A program made the translations under genes and the position numbers. The notes below the pieces were generated by a model, which saw nothing but the letters and a program-made list of their open reading frames with translations, did not search any database and was not told the origin of the DNA. Shown here in pieces: positions 37,373 to 45,084 of a stretch of 64,000 bases of DNA. The stretch's first letter is position 1. Each line of letters begins with the position of its first letter. This DNA is from Exilibacterium tricleocarpae (GTDB taxonomy: Bacteria > Pseudomonadota > Gammaproteobacteria > Pseudomonadales > Cellvibrionaceae): NCBI RefSeq assembly GCF_007004655.1, contig NZ_ML660088.1, forward strand, positions 62,001-126,000, in the 5' to 3' direction.

Positions 37373-38404
37373 TTAGCAGGCCCGCTTGTCTCCGCTGCCG
37401 ACCGGGAAGGTCACAGCAACGGTAAGCCCGCGGCCGCCGGTACCCTCCCCCAGAACCAGATCGCCGCTGTGCAGTTCCACAACGCGCTTGGCGATGGCCA
37501 GACCCAGCCCCGTACCGGTTTTGGTGCCCGCGGCCGACTTCTGGAAGCGGCGCAGCACCCGCGCCCGGTCCGCCTCCGGTACGCCGGGCCCCTCATCAGT
37601 TACAGATATAGTGACACCACCCAAGTCCCGCGCCAGGCTTATGTGGACACAGCCCCCTTCGGGACTGAACTGGATGGCATTTAACAGCAGATTATCCAGC
37701 AGCGTCAGTATGCTGCTTTTCTCGGCCATCAGGGTGAACACCGCCTGGTCGTTGTCAATCTCAATCGTTATCCTCTTGGCATCGGCAGCCCCCGCCAGGG
37801 CCTCCACGGCAATTTCACAACAGCGGCGCAGATCAACCTGTTCCGGGTTCAGCACTTTTTTATCAGCGGTCAGTCTCGATAAAGTGAGCAGTTGTTCAAC
37901 CAGGCGAGTGCCCCGGTCTATCGCCACCAGGATATTCTTGTGGGCCCTGGCCTGCTTGGCCGCGTCGTCCGTGCGCATGGCGATCTGGGTTTGTAGGCGC
38001 ACACCGGCCAGTGGGGTGCGCAGTTCATGGGACGCGTCGGCGATAAAATCACGCTCCTGCCGGTGACGGTCCTCGTGATAGTCCAACAACAGGTTGTACG
38101 CCTGGGTAATGGGCAATATTTCCTCAGGAACACCCTTTTCCTCGATTGCTTTTGCCTCGCCGCCAATGCCGGGCACAATTTCACTCGCCAGCGCGTTAAT
38201 TCGACGAATCTCCTGTACCGGCAACAGGTGGCGCTGTAGCCCGACAACAGCCACCGCCAAGACGACCGAAAGTAGAAACAGCAGGTAAACGGTAGACGAC
38301 GCGCCGTGCTCATATAGAAAATAAACAGTGGCAACCCAGACAAACCCAAGTGTAGCCAACAGTAGATTTAGCAGGCGGCGTTTCGCGGCCGACCGGTTAA
38401 GCAT
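37373..38404 (-). CDS. Sensor histidine kinase, QseC/PmrB-like, without periplasmic domain
   Basis: 343 residues. Two membrane helices (about 11-29 and 38-56) are joined by only some eight residues, so there is no periplasmic sensor domain; sensing may occur in the membrane or through a partner. HisKA with ADASHELRTPLAGV (phosphoacceptor His) and HATPase_c (NLLLNAIQFSPEGG, DEGPGVPEADRARV, GTGLGLAIAK) follow. The gene overlaps the response regulator by 8 bp and is third in the yfdX-regulator-kinase operon. Class assignment to QseC/PmrB rests on its partner and domain order. Confidence 0.9.
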   Translation of the reverse strand: MLNRSAAKRRLLNLLLATLGFVWVATVYFLYEHGASSTVYLLFLLSVVLAVAVVGLQRHLLPVQEIRRINALASEIVPGIGGEAKAIEEKGVPEEILPITQAYNLLLDYHEDRHRQERDFIADASHELRTPLAGVRLQTQIAMRTDDAAKQARAHKNILVAIDRGTRLVEQLLTLSRLTADKKVLNPEQVDLRRCCEIAVEALAGAADAKRITIEIDNDQAVFTLMAEKSSILTLLDNLLLNAIQFSPEGGCVHISLARDLGGVTISVTDEGPGVPEADRARVLRRFQKSAAGTKTGTGLGLAIAKRVVELHSGDLVLGEGTGGRGLTVAVTFPVGSGDKRAC

Positions 38405-39059
38405 CCGTCGCTACCCGGTAACCGACATGGCGTACAGTTTCGATAAAGGTCTTGCCGAGCTTCTTGCGCAGCCCGTGGATATGCACCTCAATGGTGTTGC
38501 TTTCCACCTCCATATCCCAACCGTATAAGCTGTCCTCTATCTGTCGCTTTGACACCACTTTACCCGCTCTTTCCATCAACACGTGCAAAATGGCAAACTC
38601 CTTCGGCCCCACCTTCACCAACTCGCCGGCGAGGGTTACCTGATGGGTTGAGGGAATGAGAATCACCGGTCCCAACTGCAACTGGGGCGTCCTACGACCG
38701 CTGGCGCGGCGGCGCAGGGCGCGAACCCGGGCCAATAATTCCTCCAGGTCAAACGGCTTGATCAGATAGTCATCGGCACCCAGATCGAGGCCCTTCACTT
38801 TGTCGGAGGTTTCATCGTAAGCGGTCAGAATGAGCACCGGCATATTCCCGTCCGTACGCCGCAGGCTGTCGAGCACATCGAACCCCGAGCCGTCCGGCAA
38901 GCCGATATCCAAGATCATCAGATCGTAGGTAGTGAGGTCGAGGGCGCCCCTGGCGTGTTTGACGGTGGTCACCCAGTCCACGGCATAGCTCTCCAACTGC
39001 AACCCCTGGGACACACCATCGCCAATAATCTTGTCGTCTTCAACCAGGAGGATACGCAT
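38397..39059 (-). CDS. OmpR-family response regulator, QseB/PmrA-like
   Basis: 220 residues from the ATG at 39059; a TTG fifteen bases upstream is less likely. The receiver domain has the acidic pair EDD (8-10), the phosphorylated Asp51 in LDIGLPDGSGFD, the Thr in LTAYD and the Lys in LIKPFD. The winged-helix output (about 125-218) has KVGPKEFAILHVLMERAGKVVS and SNTIEVHIHGLRKKLG, the recognition region of the QseB/PmrA/BasR group. It is overlapped by the kinase gene. Regulators of this class bind direct repeats of the CTTAA-N5-CTTAA type, and such boxes occur upstream of this operon and two others in the window. Confidence 0.92.
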   Translation of the reverse strand: MRILLVEDDKIIGDGVSQGLQLESYAVDWVTTVKHARGALDLTTYDLMILDIGLPDGSGFDVLDSLRRTDGNMPVLILTAYDETSDKVKGLDLGADDYLIKPFDLEELLARVRALRRRASGRRTPQLQLGPVILIPSTHQVTLAGELVKVGPKEFAILHVLMERAGKVVSKRQIEDSLYGWDMEVESNTIEVHIHGLRKKLGKTFIETVRHVGYRVATDA

Positions 39060-39112
39060 AACGGGCCTGTTCAATTCATCTTTTGGCGCAAACTATCTAA
39101 TGCGGTGTCGGG

Positions 39113-39994
39113 TCATTCCGCCGTGACTTTATCGCGAACAACTCTAACCCATTGTTTGAGGGTTTGAAACGCCCGTTCACCAAAAGATGGATCGACTTCG
39201 GCCAGTTCCGCCCTCAGCGTTTCTATCTCTGCCGCCAGAGCGGCCTGTTCATCCTCCGAAAGTGCATCGCCGGCGTTTTCGAGGCTGGTTGCCGCATAGC
39301 GCAGGGCACGCCGGGTAGCTGCATAGTTATCAGTCTCAGAATACTGCTCGGCCAGCAGTAAAAAGTGATAGAGCTGTGAGACGGGATCGAGCACCGGCTC
39401 CTCCCGGGTTACGGCAGTGTCGGCCAGGGTATCCAGCACATTCACCGCCTCTTCGATATCGCCGGCGGCAATCGCCGCTCGCGCCGCTGCCAGGGATCGC
39501 CTGACCTGCAATAAATCAAGACTGACCGTCAGACGCATCAATACCGGCTTTCCCGCCGGCCAGTCCTCAGCATGGCCCTGGCGGGCGATATCGGCGACAT
39601 CATCGAAGGCAAAAAACACGTCGTTGATGACCGGAATATAGTAACGATTCTCCTGGTCAGGCGGGCCGATAGTAAACCTGCCGTAGGTCTGCCCGCTCAG
39701 CGACAGTGTGTTGTCGTCGAGCTGCTGAATCAACGACTCGTTGACACTGGCGGCCTGCTGCAGGTGTTGGTCGGCCTCCTGCTGCAGGTCCAGATACAGC
39801 GAGGAGCCGGCAAGGTAGATATAGCCCAGCAACTGGTTGGCATCCCGGAGTGCCTGTTCGGTGATATCGGTAAAATACTCGCCCGGCATTTCGATCTCGG
39901 CAGATCGATCCTGACAGCCAGACAGCAGGGAGAGGCTGGCTATCAGCAGCATAACCAGTTGCTTAAGTGGAGTTTTCACGGCTGGCTTACCCAT
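39113..39994 (-). CDS. YfdX-like periplasmic lipoprotein
   Basis: 293 residues. The signal peptide ends in a lipobox LLSGC (Cys27), so the mature protein should be membrane-anchored. The central region (about 45-210) matches the YfdX pattern: a helical segment, TYGRFTIGPPDQENRYYIPVINDVF-type sequence and a Leu-rich repeat of helices (RLTVSLDLLQVRRSLAAARAAI). The last 80 residues are helical and acidic. YfdX proteins are periplasmic stress or chaperone-like proteins linked to acid or heat resistance loci; the mechanism is not clear. It is the first gene of the operon with the regulator and the kinase, behind a PmrA/QseB-like box, so it may be both a target of and an input to that pair. Confidence 0.75.
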   Translation of the reverse strand: MGKPAVKTPLKQLVMLLIASLSLLSGCQDRSAEIEMPGEYFTDITEQALRDANQLLGYIYLAGSSLYLDLQQEADQHLQQAASVNESLIQQLDDNTLSLSGQTYGRFTIGPPDQENRYYIPVINDVFFAFDDVADIARQGHAEDWPAGKPVLMRLTVSLDLLQVRRSLAAARAAIAAGDIEEAVNVLDTLADTAVTREEPVLDPVSQLYHFLLLAEQYSETDNYAATRRALRYAATSLENAGDALSEDEQAALAAEIETLRAELAEVDPSFGERAFQTLKQWVRVVRDKVTAE

Positions 39995-40023
39995 CGCAAT
40001 TGTCGGTTAATCGGCTGATGAGG

Positions 40024-40057
40024 AGTATCGCCTGCCTGACCTTAAAGCCCGCTTAAG
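40024..40057 (-). promoter_or_regulatory. Direct-repeat box (PmrA/QseB-like) of the yfdX-like operon
   Basis: CTTAAA-GCCCG-CTTAAG at 40041-40057 is a direct repeat with a 5-bp spacer. Read toward the yfdX-like gene (minus strand), GATACT at 40029-40024 follows after 11 bp and can be the -10. This suits autoregulation of the yfdX-regulator-kinase operon. Confidence 0.55.
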
Positions 40058-40082
40058 CTTGACGCTTTTTTCCCCCATTCGA

Positions 40083-40115
40083 CTTAAGGATGGCTTAAGT
40101 CATGGATGATTTACT
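40083..40115 (+). promoter_or_regulatory. Direct-repeat box (PmrA/QseB-like) of the rpoH-like operon
   Basis: CTTAAG-GATGG-CTTAAG at 40083-40099 is a perfect 6-bp repeat with a 5-bp spacer, followed after exactly 10 bp by TTTACT (40110-40115) as candidate -10. The half-site is self-complementary, so it could act in both directions. It lies 42 bp from the box at 40041, about four helical turns. Confidence 0.6.
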
Positions 40116-40178
40116 GCCATTCGGTCGCAAATACCGGCGTCCATGCAAAGCCAGTTTCTATTTAAGGAGTACCGGAAC

Positions 40179-41021
40179 ATGACTGTACCTATCAGCCTTA
40201 CCAACACCTTGCCTGCGATCACCGCCGGCACTTTTAACCAGTACCTTGAGGTAATCCGGGTGATGCCGTTGCTGTCACCCGACGAAGAGCGGCACCTGTT
40301 TATCCGCTATCAGGAGCAGGGTGATCTTGAAGCTGCCAAAAAACTGGTGCTTTCCCACCTGGGTTTAGTCATTAAAGTGGCCAAGCGCTATTTCAGACTG
40401 GGTTTACCGAGGGAAGATCTTGTGCAACAGGGCAATATCGGCCTGATGACCGCCGTTAAAAAATTTGACCTGAATTTTTCTGTGCGCCTGTCGACCTACG
40501 CCTTGCATTGGATCCGGGCGGAGATAGCCGACTACATCATCAAAAACTGGAAGATTGTCAAAGTCGCCACTACCAAAGTGCAACGGCAGTTATTTTTCAA
40601 TCTGCATAAATTAAAGAAGCTGCCTGGACCCCTGGCTCAGGATGACGCGCAATCCATTGCCGCGCAAACCGGAACCAGCTGCCGGGAAGTCATCGATATG
40701 AATCAGCGTATTTGCGGCCATGATGAGTCCTTCGAAACGCTGGGTGAGACCATGGCGGACGAGGCAATCGCTTTTCGGTGTCCTTTGGCGCTATTACTGG
40801 AACAGGAGCGGACGTCGCGATACGACGATATTGTCGAGGCGATAAAATCACTGGATGAGCGTAGTCGGGATATTCTTGAAAACCGCTGGCTCGGCGAGCG
40901 CAAGCAAACACTGGCGTCGCTGGCGAGCAAATACCGGCTATCAAAAGAAAGGGTTCGGCAAATCGAAACCGCGGCGCTGGCTACGCTGAAAAAACAGTTG
41001 GCTGATGAGTCTCAGCATTGA
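40179..41021 (+). CDS. RpoH-like (sigma-32 family) RNA polymerase sigma factor
   Basis: 280 residues from the ATG at 40179, which has AAGGAG ten bases upstream; an earlier in-frame ATG lacks one. Region 2 has LVIKVAKRYFRLGLPREDLVQQGNIGL, followed by WIRAEIADYIIKNWKIVKVATTK. The RpoH box is well kept (QRQLFFNLHKLKK). Region 4.2 carries the promoter-binding HTH LASKYRLSKERVRQIE. The length equals that of housekeeping RpoH, but the sequence departs in several otherwise fixed positions, so this is probably a second, specialised paralogue. It is headed by a PmrA/QseB-like box and followed by a phosphoacceptor-only protein and a symporter gene. Confidence 0.88.
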   Translation: MTVPISLTNTLPAITAGTFNQYLEVIRVMPLLSPDEERHLFIRYQEQGDLEAAKKLVLSHLGLVIKVAKRYFRLGLPREDLVQQGNIGLMTAVKKFDLNFSVRLSTYALHWIRAEIADYIIKNWKIVKVATTKVQRQLFFNLHKLKKLPGPLAQDDAQSIAAQTGTSCREVIDMNQRICGHDESFETLGETMADEAIAFRCPLALLLEQERTSRYDDIVEAIKSLDERSRDILENRWLGERKQTLASLASKYRLSKERVRQIETAALATLKKQLADESQH

Positions 41022-41108
41022 TCGCGCCACACAGAGCATCGCCAGCATTTACTCTCAATGGCTGTGCCGCTCTCGGGCGGCTTGCAGCAGTCCAATGGAG
41101 AACCAAAG

Positions 41109-41498
41109 ATGAACAACCCTCGGATTCAAGTCCATGGCTCGTCCCCAGCGCAGCCGCGAGAGGAACGGGGTTTGGGGGATGACGATGATCTCTACAAAGA
41201 AACGGTGATGTCCAGGGATCAACAGCTTGCGGCTGTCAGCCATGCGCTTCGCCAGCCGCTGCAATCGCTTGGGCTCTACCTGTCGGTGCTCCAACACCAC
41301 CTCGACAGCGAGGACACACAGCTAATAAGTAACAGGATGCGAGCCTCATTGAGGCGTGCGAGTGAAATCCTCGATAGGCTAGCCGACCACGCCAATGAGG
41401 CGGTGACGCCGCCACTCAGTGCACAGAGGGTTGAAATTAAAGAACCGGAAAAAGTCCGCGTTTCCACTGATACCATCAAACAAACGACCGCTAATTGA
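41109..41498 (+). CDS. Isolated histidine-kinase phosphoacceptor (HisKA/DHp) protein
   Basis: 129 residues from the ATG at 41109 with GGAGAA upstream. The middle (about 40-105) is a complete HisKA-type two-helix segment with the H box AAVSHALRQPLQSLGLYLS and a second helix RMRASLRRASEILDRLADHAN. The protein then ends: there is no HATPase_c domain, and the next gene starts 7 bp after its stop. It could be a histidine phosphotransfer protein, a dimerisation decoy for a full kinase such as the hybrid kinase at 35885-37312 (similar LRQPLQ box), or a decayed kinase. The intact start and tight spacing favour a functional small protein. Confidence 0.7.
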   Translation: MNNPRIQVHGSSPAQPREERGLGDDDDLYKETVMSRDQQLAAVSHALRQPLQSLGLYLSVLQHHLDSEDTQLISNRMRASLRRASEILDRLADHANEAVTPPLSAQRVEIKEPEKVRVSTDTIKQTTAN

Positions 41499-41505
41499 TA
41501 AAGCC

Positions 41506-42870
41506 ATGCAAAAATCAACTTTGAGTAATCCGTTAATCGAACTCACCGATCAACTGCAGCGGTTGATTCGGGGCAAGCTGTGGCTGCAGGTTCTGATAGG
41601 CCTGGCGGCCGGAATAATCACAGGAGTAGTGTTGGGGCCGGATATCGGCTGGATTCCGCCGGATACGGCCGCGGTTATCGGCAGTTGGCTGGCGCTGCCC
41701 GGCAGCCTGTTTCTCACTCTGGTGCAGATGATTATCGTACCGCTGGTATTTGCCTCCATTATTCTCGGATTAGCCTCCAGCAGCTCCATGGGTCAACTCA
41801 AAGTGCTGGGTACAGCGGGCAGCTTGTACTTTTTGATCACCACCGTACTCGCAACCACACTCGGTTTGCTGTTGGCGTTGGCCATCAAGCCCGGCGATTA
41901 CATAAACCCGGAGCTGGTCAGGGCAACCGTGGGAGCCGTGAGTGCAGCGCCGACCGGGCAACTTCCCAAGGTACCGGGCATACTGGATCTACCCGGCGCC
42001 GTAAGCGCTCTGTTGCCGACCAACCCGCTTGCCGCCATGGTTAAGGGCGAGATGCTTCAAGTCATTCTGTTCGCAGTCGTGTTTGGTATTGCCCTGCTTA
42101 ACGTGGCGGCGAAAAAGTCGGCACCCTTGTTCGATCTTCTGGGCGCATTGCAGGAGGTCTGCATCAAGATTGTCTCCGGAGCCATGCGGCTGGCGCCAAT
42201 AGCTGTATTTGGCCTGATGGCCCGTTTAACCTCGACCGTGGGCGGCCAGGTTATTTTCGGTTTATCGATGTATGTGTTGGTGGTACTTGTCGGCCTCGGC
42301 CTCCTGCTGGCCATGCACGGAATCATCGCCATGCTGGTGGCGCAATGCGGGTTGCGGGATTATGTCACCAAAATCCGGGACGTGGCGCTGTTGGCTTTCT
42401 CGACTTCCAGTTCCGCTGCCGTTATGCCGCTGACGTTGCAAATCGTCCAGGAAAGGTTCGCCGTGCGGCCCGCAGTGGCGCAGTTAATCGTCCCGTTGGG
42501 AGCTACGATCAATGTGAATGGCACTGCACTTTATCAAGGTATAGCCGCGGTGTTTCTCGCCCAGGTTTTCGATGTTCAACTCGGCACCGCAGGTCTGGTA
42601 TTTATCGTTTCGATGGCCGTGGCAGCATCTATTGGATCACCGGCAACACCCGGCGCCGGTATTGTCATCCTGGCCATGGTACTGGAAGGCGTGGGTATAC
42701 CGGCCGCCGGAATTGGGTTGCTGATCGGCGTCGACCGCATTCTGGATATGAGCCGTACATCGGCCAACGTGGTGGGGGATGTTACCGCCTGCCTTGTGGT
42801 TGATCGATTGACCCCGGCTGTTGAGAAAAGCGCGCAGCCGATGGGGGATGCAGGAGCAAATACAAGCTAA
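41506..42870 (+). CDS. Dicarboxylate/amino acid:cation symporter (DAACS family)
   Basis: 454 residues from the ATG at 41506, 7 bp after the previous stop. Eight or so membrane helices and two re-entrant hairpins are expected. The diagnostic serine-rich hairpin STSSSAAVMPLT, the substrate/Na site NVNGTALYQG and the second hairpin GSPATPGAGIVIL are all present, then DRILDMSRTSANVVGD. The family takes up aspartate, glutamate or C4-dicarboxylates with Na+ or H+. It is the third gene of the rpoH-like operon; a terminator follows directly. Confidence 0.92.
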   Translation: MQKSTLSNPLIELTDQLQRLIRGKLWLQVLIGLAAGIITGVVLGPDIGWIPPDTAAVIGSWLALPGSLFLTLVQMIIVPLVFASIILGLASSSSMGQLKVLGTAGSLYFLITTVLATTLGLLLALAIKPGDYINPELVRATVGAVSAAPTGQLPKVPGILDLPGAVSALLPTNPLAAMVKGEMLQVILFAVVFGIALLNVAAKKSAPLFDLLGALQEVCIKIVSGAMRLAPIAVFGLMARLTSTVGGQVIFGLSMYVLVVLVGLGLLLAMHGIIAMLVAQCGLRDYVTKIRDVALLAFSTSSSAAVMPLTLQIVQERFAVRPAVAQLIVPLGATINVNGTALYQGIAAVFLAQVFDVQLGTAGLVFIVSMAVAASIGSPATPGAGIVILAMVLEGVGIPAAGIGLLIGVDRILDMSRTSANVVGDVTACLVVDRLTPAVEKSAQPMGDAGANTS

Positions 42871-42871
42871 G

Positions 42872-42902
42872 ACGCTGGTGGTTTGACCACTGGCGTTATT
42901 TG
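42872..42902 (+). terminator. Rho-independent terminator of the rpoH-like/symporter operon
   Basis: ACGCTGGTGGT-ttg-ACCACTGGCGT (42872-42896) folds into an 11-bp stem with two G-U pairs and a three-base loop, followed by TATTTGCTT. It starts two bases after the symporter stop codon. Confidence 0.65.
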
Positions 42903-43413
42903 CTTCGCGCCGGCCAGATATGCTCAGCGCTCAGAAGGTACGCGACAGCAGCCCGACACCGTTTTACCCCTGTGAAGCTTGCCTGTCGGCTCGGTTCCCA
43001 TTGCTGCCCAATGATGGGTCGAACCTGCGACTGTCCGGCTCACGAAGAAAGATATAAAGGCCCTTTAAAACCATATAGTCAGGCAGGCCACCGTCACTCT
43101 CAAAACCTAATAATGCCGAGGCACCTGAATGCTTTGGCTTCGGAAAAGGGTAGCTGATCCATTGATTTTACCCGGGTTTGGTAGCTTTATTGTGTGATTG
43201 TATTTTTCAGGACTTATTCAGAGGTTCCTTAAATTTACAACGATGCTTTTGTCAACTTAGATAGGGTTTAATATGGCTAGCGTTTAAGTATTAACCATTA
43301 GTCAAGATTTGATAAACATAAGGCAACCTCCGCCTCACCATCGCACAAATATGCATGTTGAGGCCGTGAGGCGTACAATGATTGTCGACCAAAACAAATC
43401 ACCGGATGTTGCC
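42903..43413. other. Non-coding stretch upstream of the IS110 remnant
   Basis: No supported gene. It contains the repeat at 42962-43030 and, from roughly 43100, AT-richer sequence that is probably the left end of the IS110-family element. In IS110 elements the non-coding region upstream of the transposase can encode a bridge RNA; I see no fold I can defend here. Confidence 0.35.
42962..43030. repeat. Dispersed ~68-bp repeat, copy 1
   Basis: This segment, around GGCTCGGTTCCCATTGCTGC, is closely related to 46596-46663: the same order of sequence with a few substitutions and a 3-base difference. The inverted core CCATTG...CAATG(atg)GG can form a hairpin. It is REP-like, in intergenic DNA both times. 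Confidence 0.7.
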
Positions 43414-44425
43414 ATGACACTTTACTGTGGAATCGACTTACACTCAACCAACAGTGTTATTTGCGTCATCAATGACAACGATAAACGTCTCTATGAGGCG
43501 CGACTGGACAACTCTGCCGATTTGGTCATTCGTGCGCTTGCCAAATATAAAAAGCGACTAAAAGGAATAGCCATCGAATCGACATTCAACGGGTATTGGC
43601 TCGTCGATGCCCTAATGGCTGCGGGCTTTCATGTTGATTTGGTTAATACAGCCAAAGTGGTTCAATACCGTGGACTAAAACGCACAAATGACCGTTACGA
43701 TGCCTTTCACCTTGCCCATCTCATGCGTCTTGACATATTGCCCACAGGGTATATTTATCCGAAGCCAGAGCGCACTCTACGCGATCTCCTGCGCAAACGC
43801 ATGTTGTTGGCACAAGATCGAAGCGCCCATATTATTCGATTTAAATCTCAATGCCAAATACACACAGGAGAAAGCTTACGCGCCGATAAAATAAAGGCCA
43901 AGAAGTTTGATATGCCTGTCGTTGGCGACCAGAATGTCCAGCTATCTTTTCAATGTCATCTCAATTTGATACGGTCGCTATCATTACAAATAAGCGCACT
44001 GGAACATGCCATTGCCGATCAAGTAGAACCGATACGTCGTTTCAATCAACTCAAGAGTGTGCCGAGGGTGGGCGATATACTCGCACAGACTATCATGCTG
44101 GAAACCGGCGATATTCATCGATTCAAAGGGCCTGGTAATTTCGCATCTTATTAGTCGCTGTGTGGACAGTCGTCGGGAAAGCAATGGCAAAAAGAAAGGC
44201 GAAAGCAATCGTAAGAATGGTAACCGTTACTTGGCATGGGCATTTATTGAAGCGGCTAATTTTTGTGTGCGGTATAGCACCAAAGCGAAGCAGTTTTACC
44301 TGAAAAAATCTCGTGCGACCAACCCAATCGTAGCGAGAAAGGCACTGGCTCATAAATTGTCGAGAGCCTGTTATTGGATTATGAAGCGAGGTGTGCTGTT
44401 TGACGAAGATTTGTTATTTAAGTAA
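43414..44425 (+). pseudogene. IS110-family transposase, broken by a one-base insertion
   Basis: The first part (43414-44154) has the DEDD-type N-terminus (TLYCGIDLHSTNSVICVI) and IAIESTFNGYWLVDALMAAG. It also has the tRNA/DNA-binding coil region and the start of the C-terminal Tnp_20 domain (SVPRVGDILAQTIMLETGD). It reads GNFASY and then hits TAG. The remainder continues in another frame (RCVDSRRESNGKKKGE ... NRYLAWAFIEAANF) to the stop at 44425. Removing one A near 44154 (TATTAGTCGC to TATTGTCGC) restores the expected ASYCRCVDS. Such elements insert by a bridge-RNA-guided recombinase. Both halves are otherwise well kept, so inactivation looks recent, unless this is a sequencing error or programmed frameshift. 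Confidence 0.88.
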
Positions 44426-45084
44426 ATCAGACGTGTTTTGAAAAGGTGGAACAACCAGAATAGGGGTTGGCTCACAACCACCAGATTTGATTGGCCCCGC
44501 CTTTTCACCCAACGCACGCTCTATAGTGTGCCCATACGCTGAGCCCGCTTAGGTTGGTCGTGACAGGCCCAAGATCTGTTATTCGATTGGACAGCGTATG
44601 GTCCCGACGTTTTTCTGGGGCAAACGCCAGGGCGGCGATGCAAGTTTTTAGCCGCTTGATCCCGATGGGTGACTGGTGCACATATTTTGTGACACTCACC
44701 GAATGAAAATGCGGATGCATACTGCCAAAGCGCGCGGGCTTCCGTGCCTCCTGGCCAACCGGGATAATCTTTTTGTGGTTTTTCTTGACAAAAAGCCTAA
44801 TGGGTGACCCCTCCACCCTGACCCCTCCACGCTAAAAAAATAGGTGATACGCATGGCAGTCAACAAATTAACATGACTATTTTTTGAATATAGCATTGCG
44901 ATACAGTCTTGCAGATTTTCTATGAAATGAGAAATATTTCAAAGAATGTAAAACCGTTCCATTTCGTGACGTCTAAACAAAGTAGCTGACATGAATCACC
45001 TCACATAGCTTATTACCCCATGTTACCATCCGCAGCACGGATCAAAATTAATCGCGTGCTGTTTAATATGGGAGTATTGTTAGC
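44426..45084. other. Non-coding stretch between IS110 remnant and PD40 gene
   Basis: About 660 bases with no gene I can support. The first part is presumably the right end of the IS110 element. Small frames on the minus strand (44505-44816) have no ribosome binding site or recognisable motif. The last 120 bases are AT-rich and should contain the promoter of the PD40 gene. Confidence 0.35.

Noticed and set aside
44505-44816. A minus-strand frame after the IS110 remnant
   Set aside because: No ribosome binding site, no motif and low-complexity charge pattern; likely chance in the element's non-coding end.
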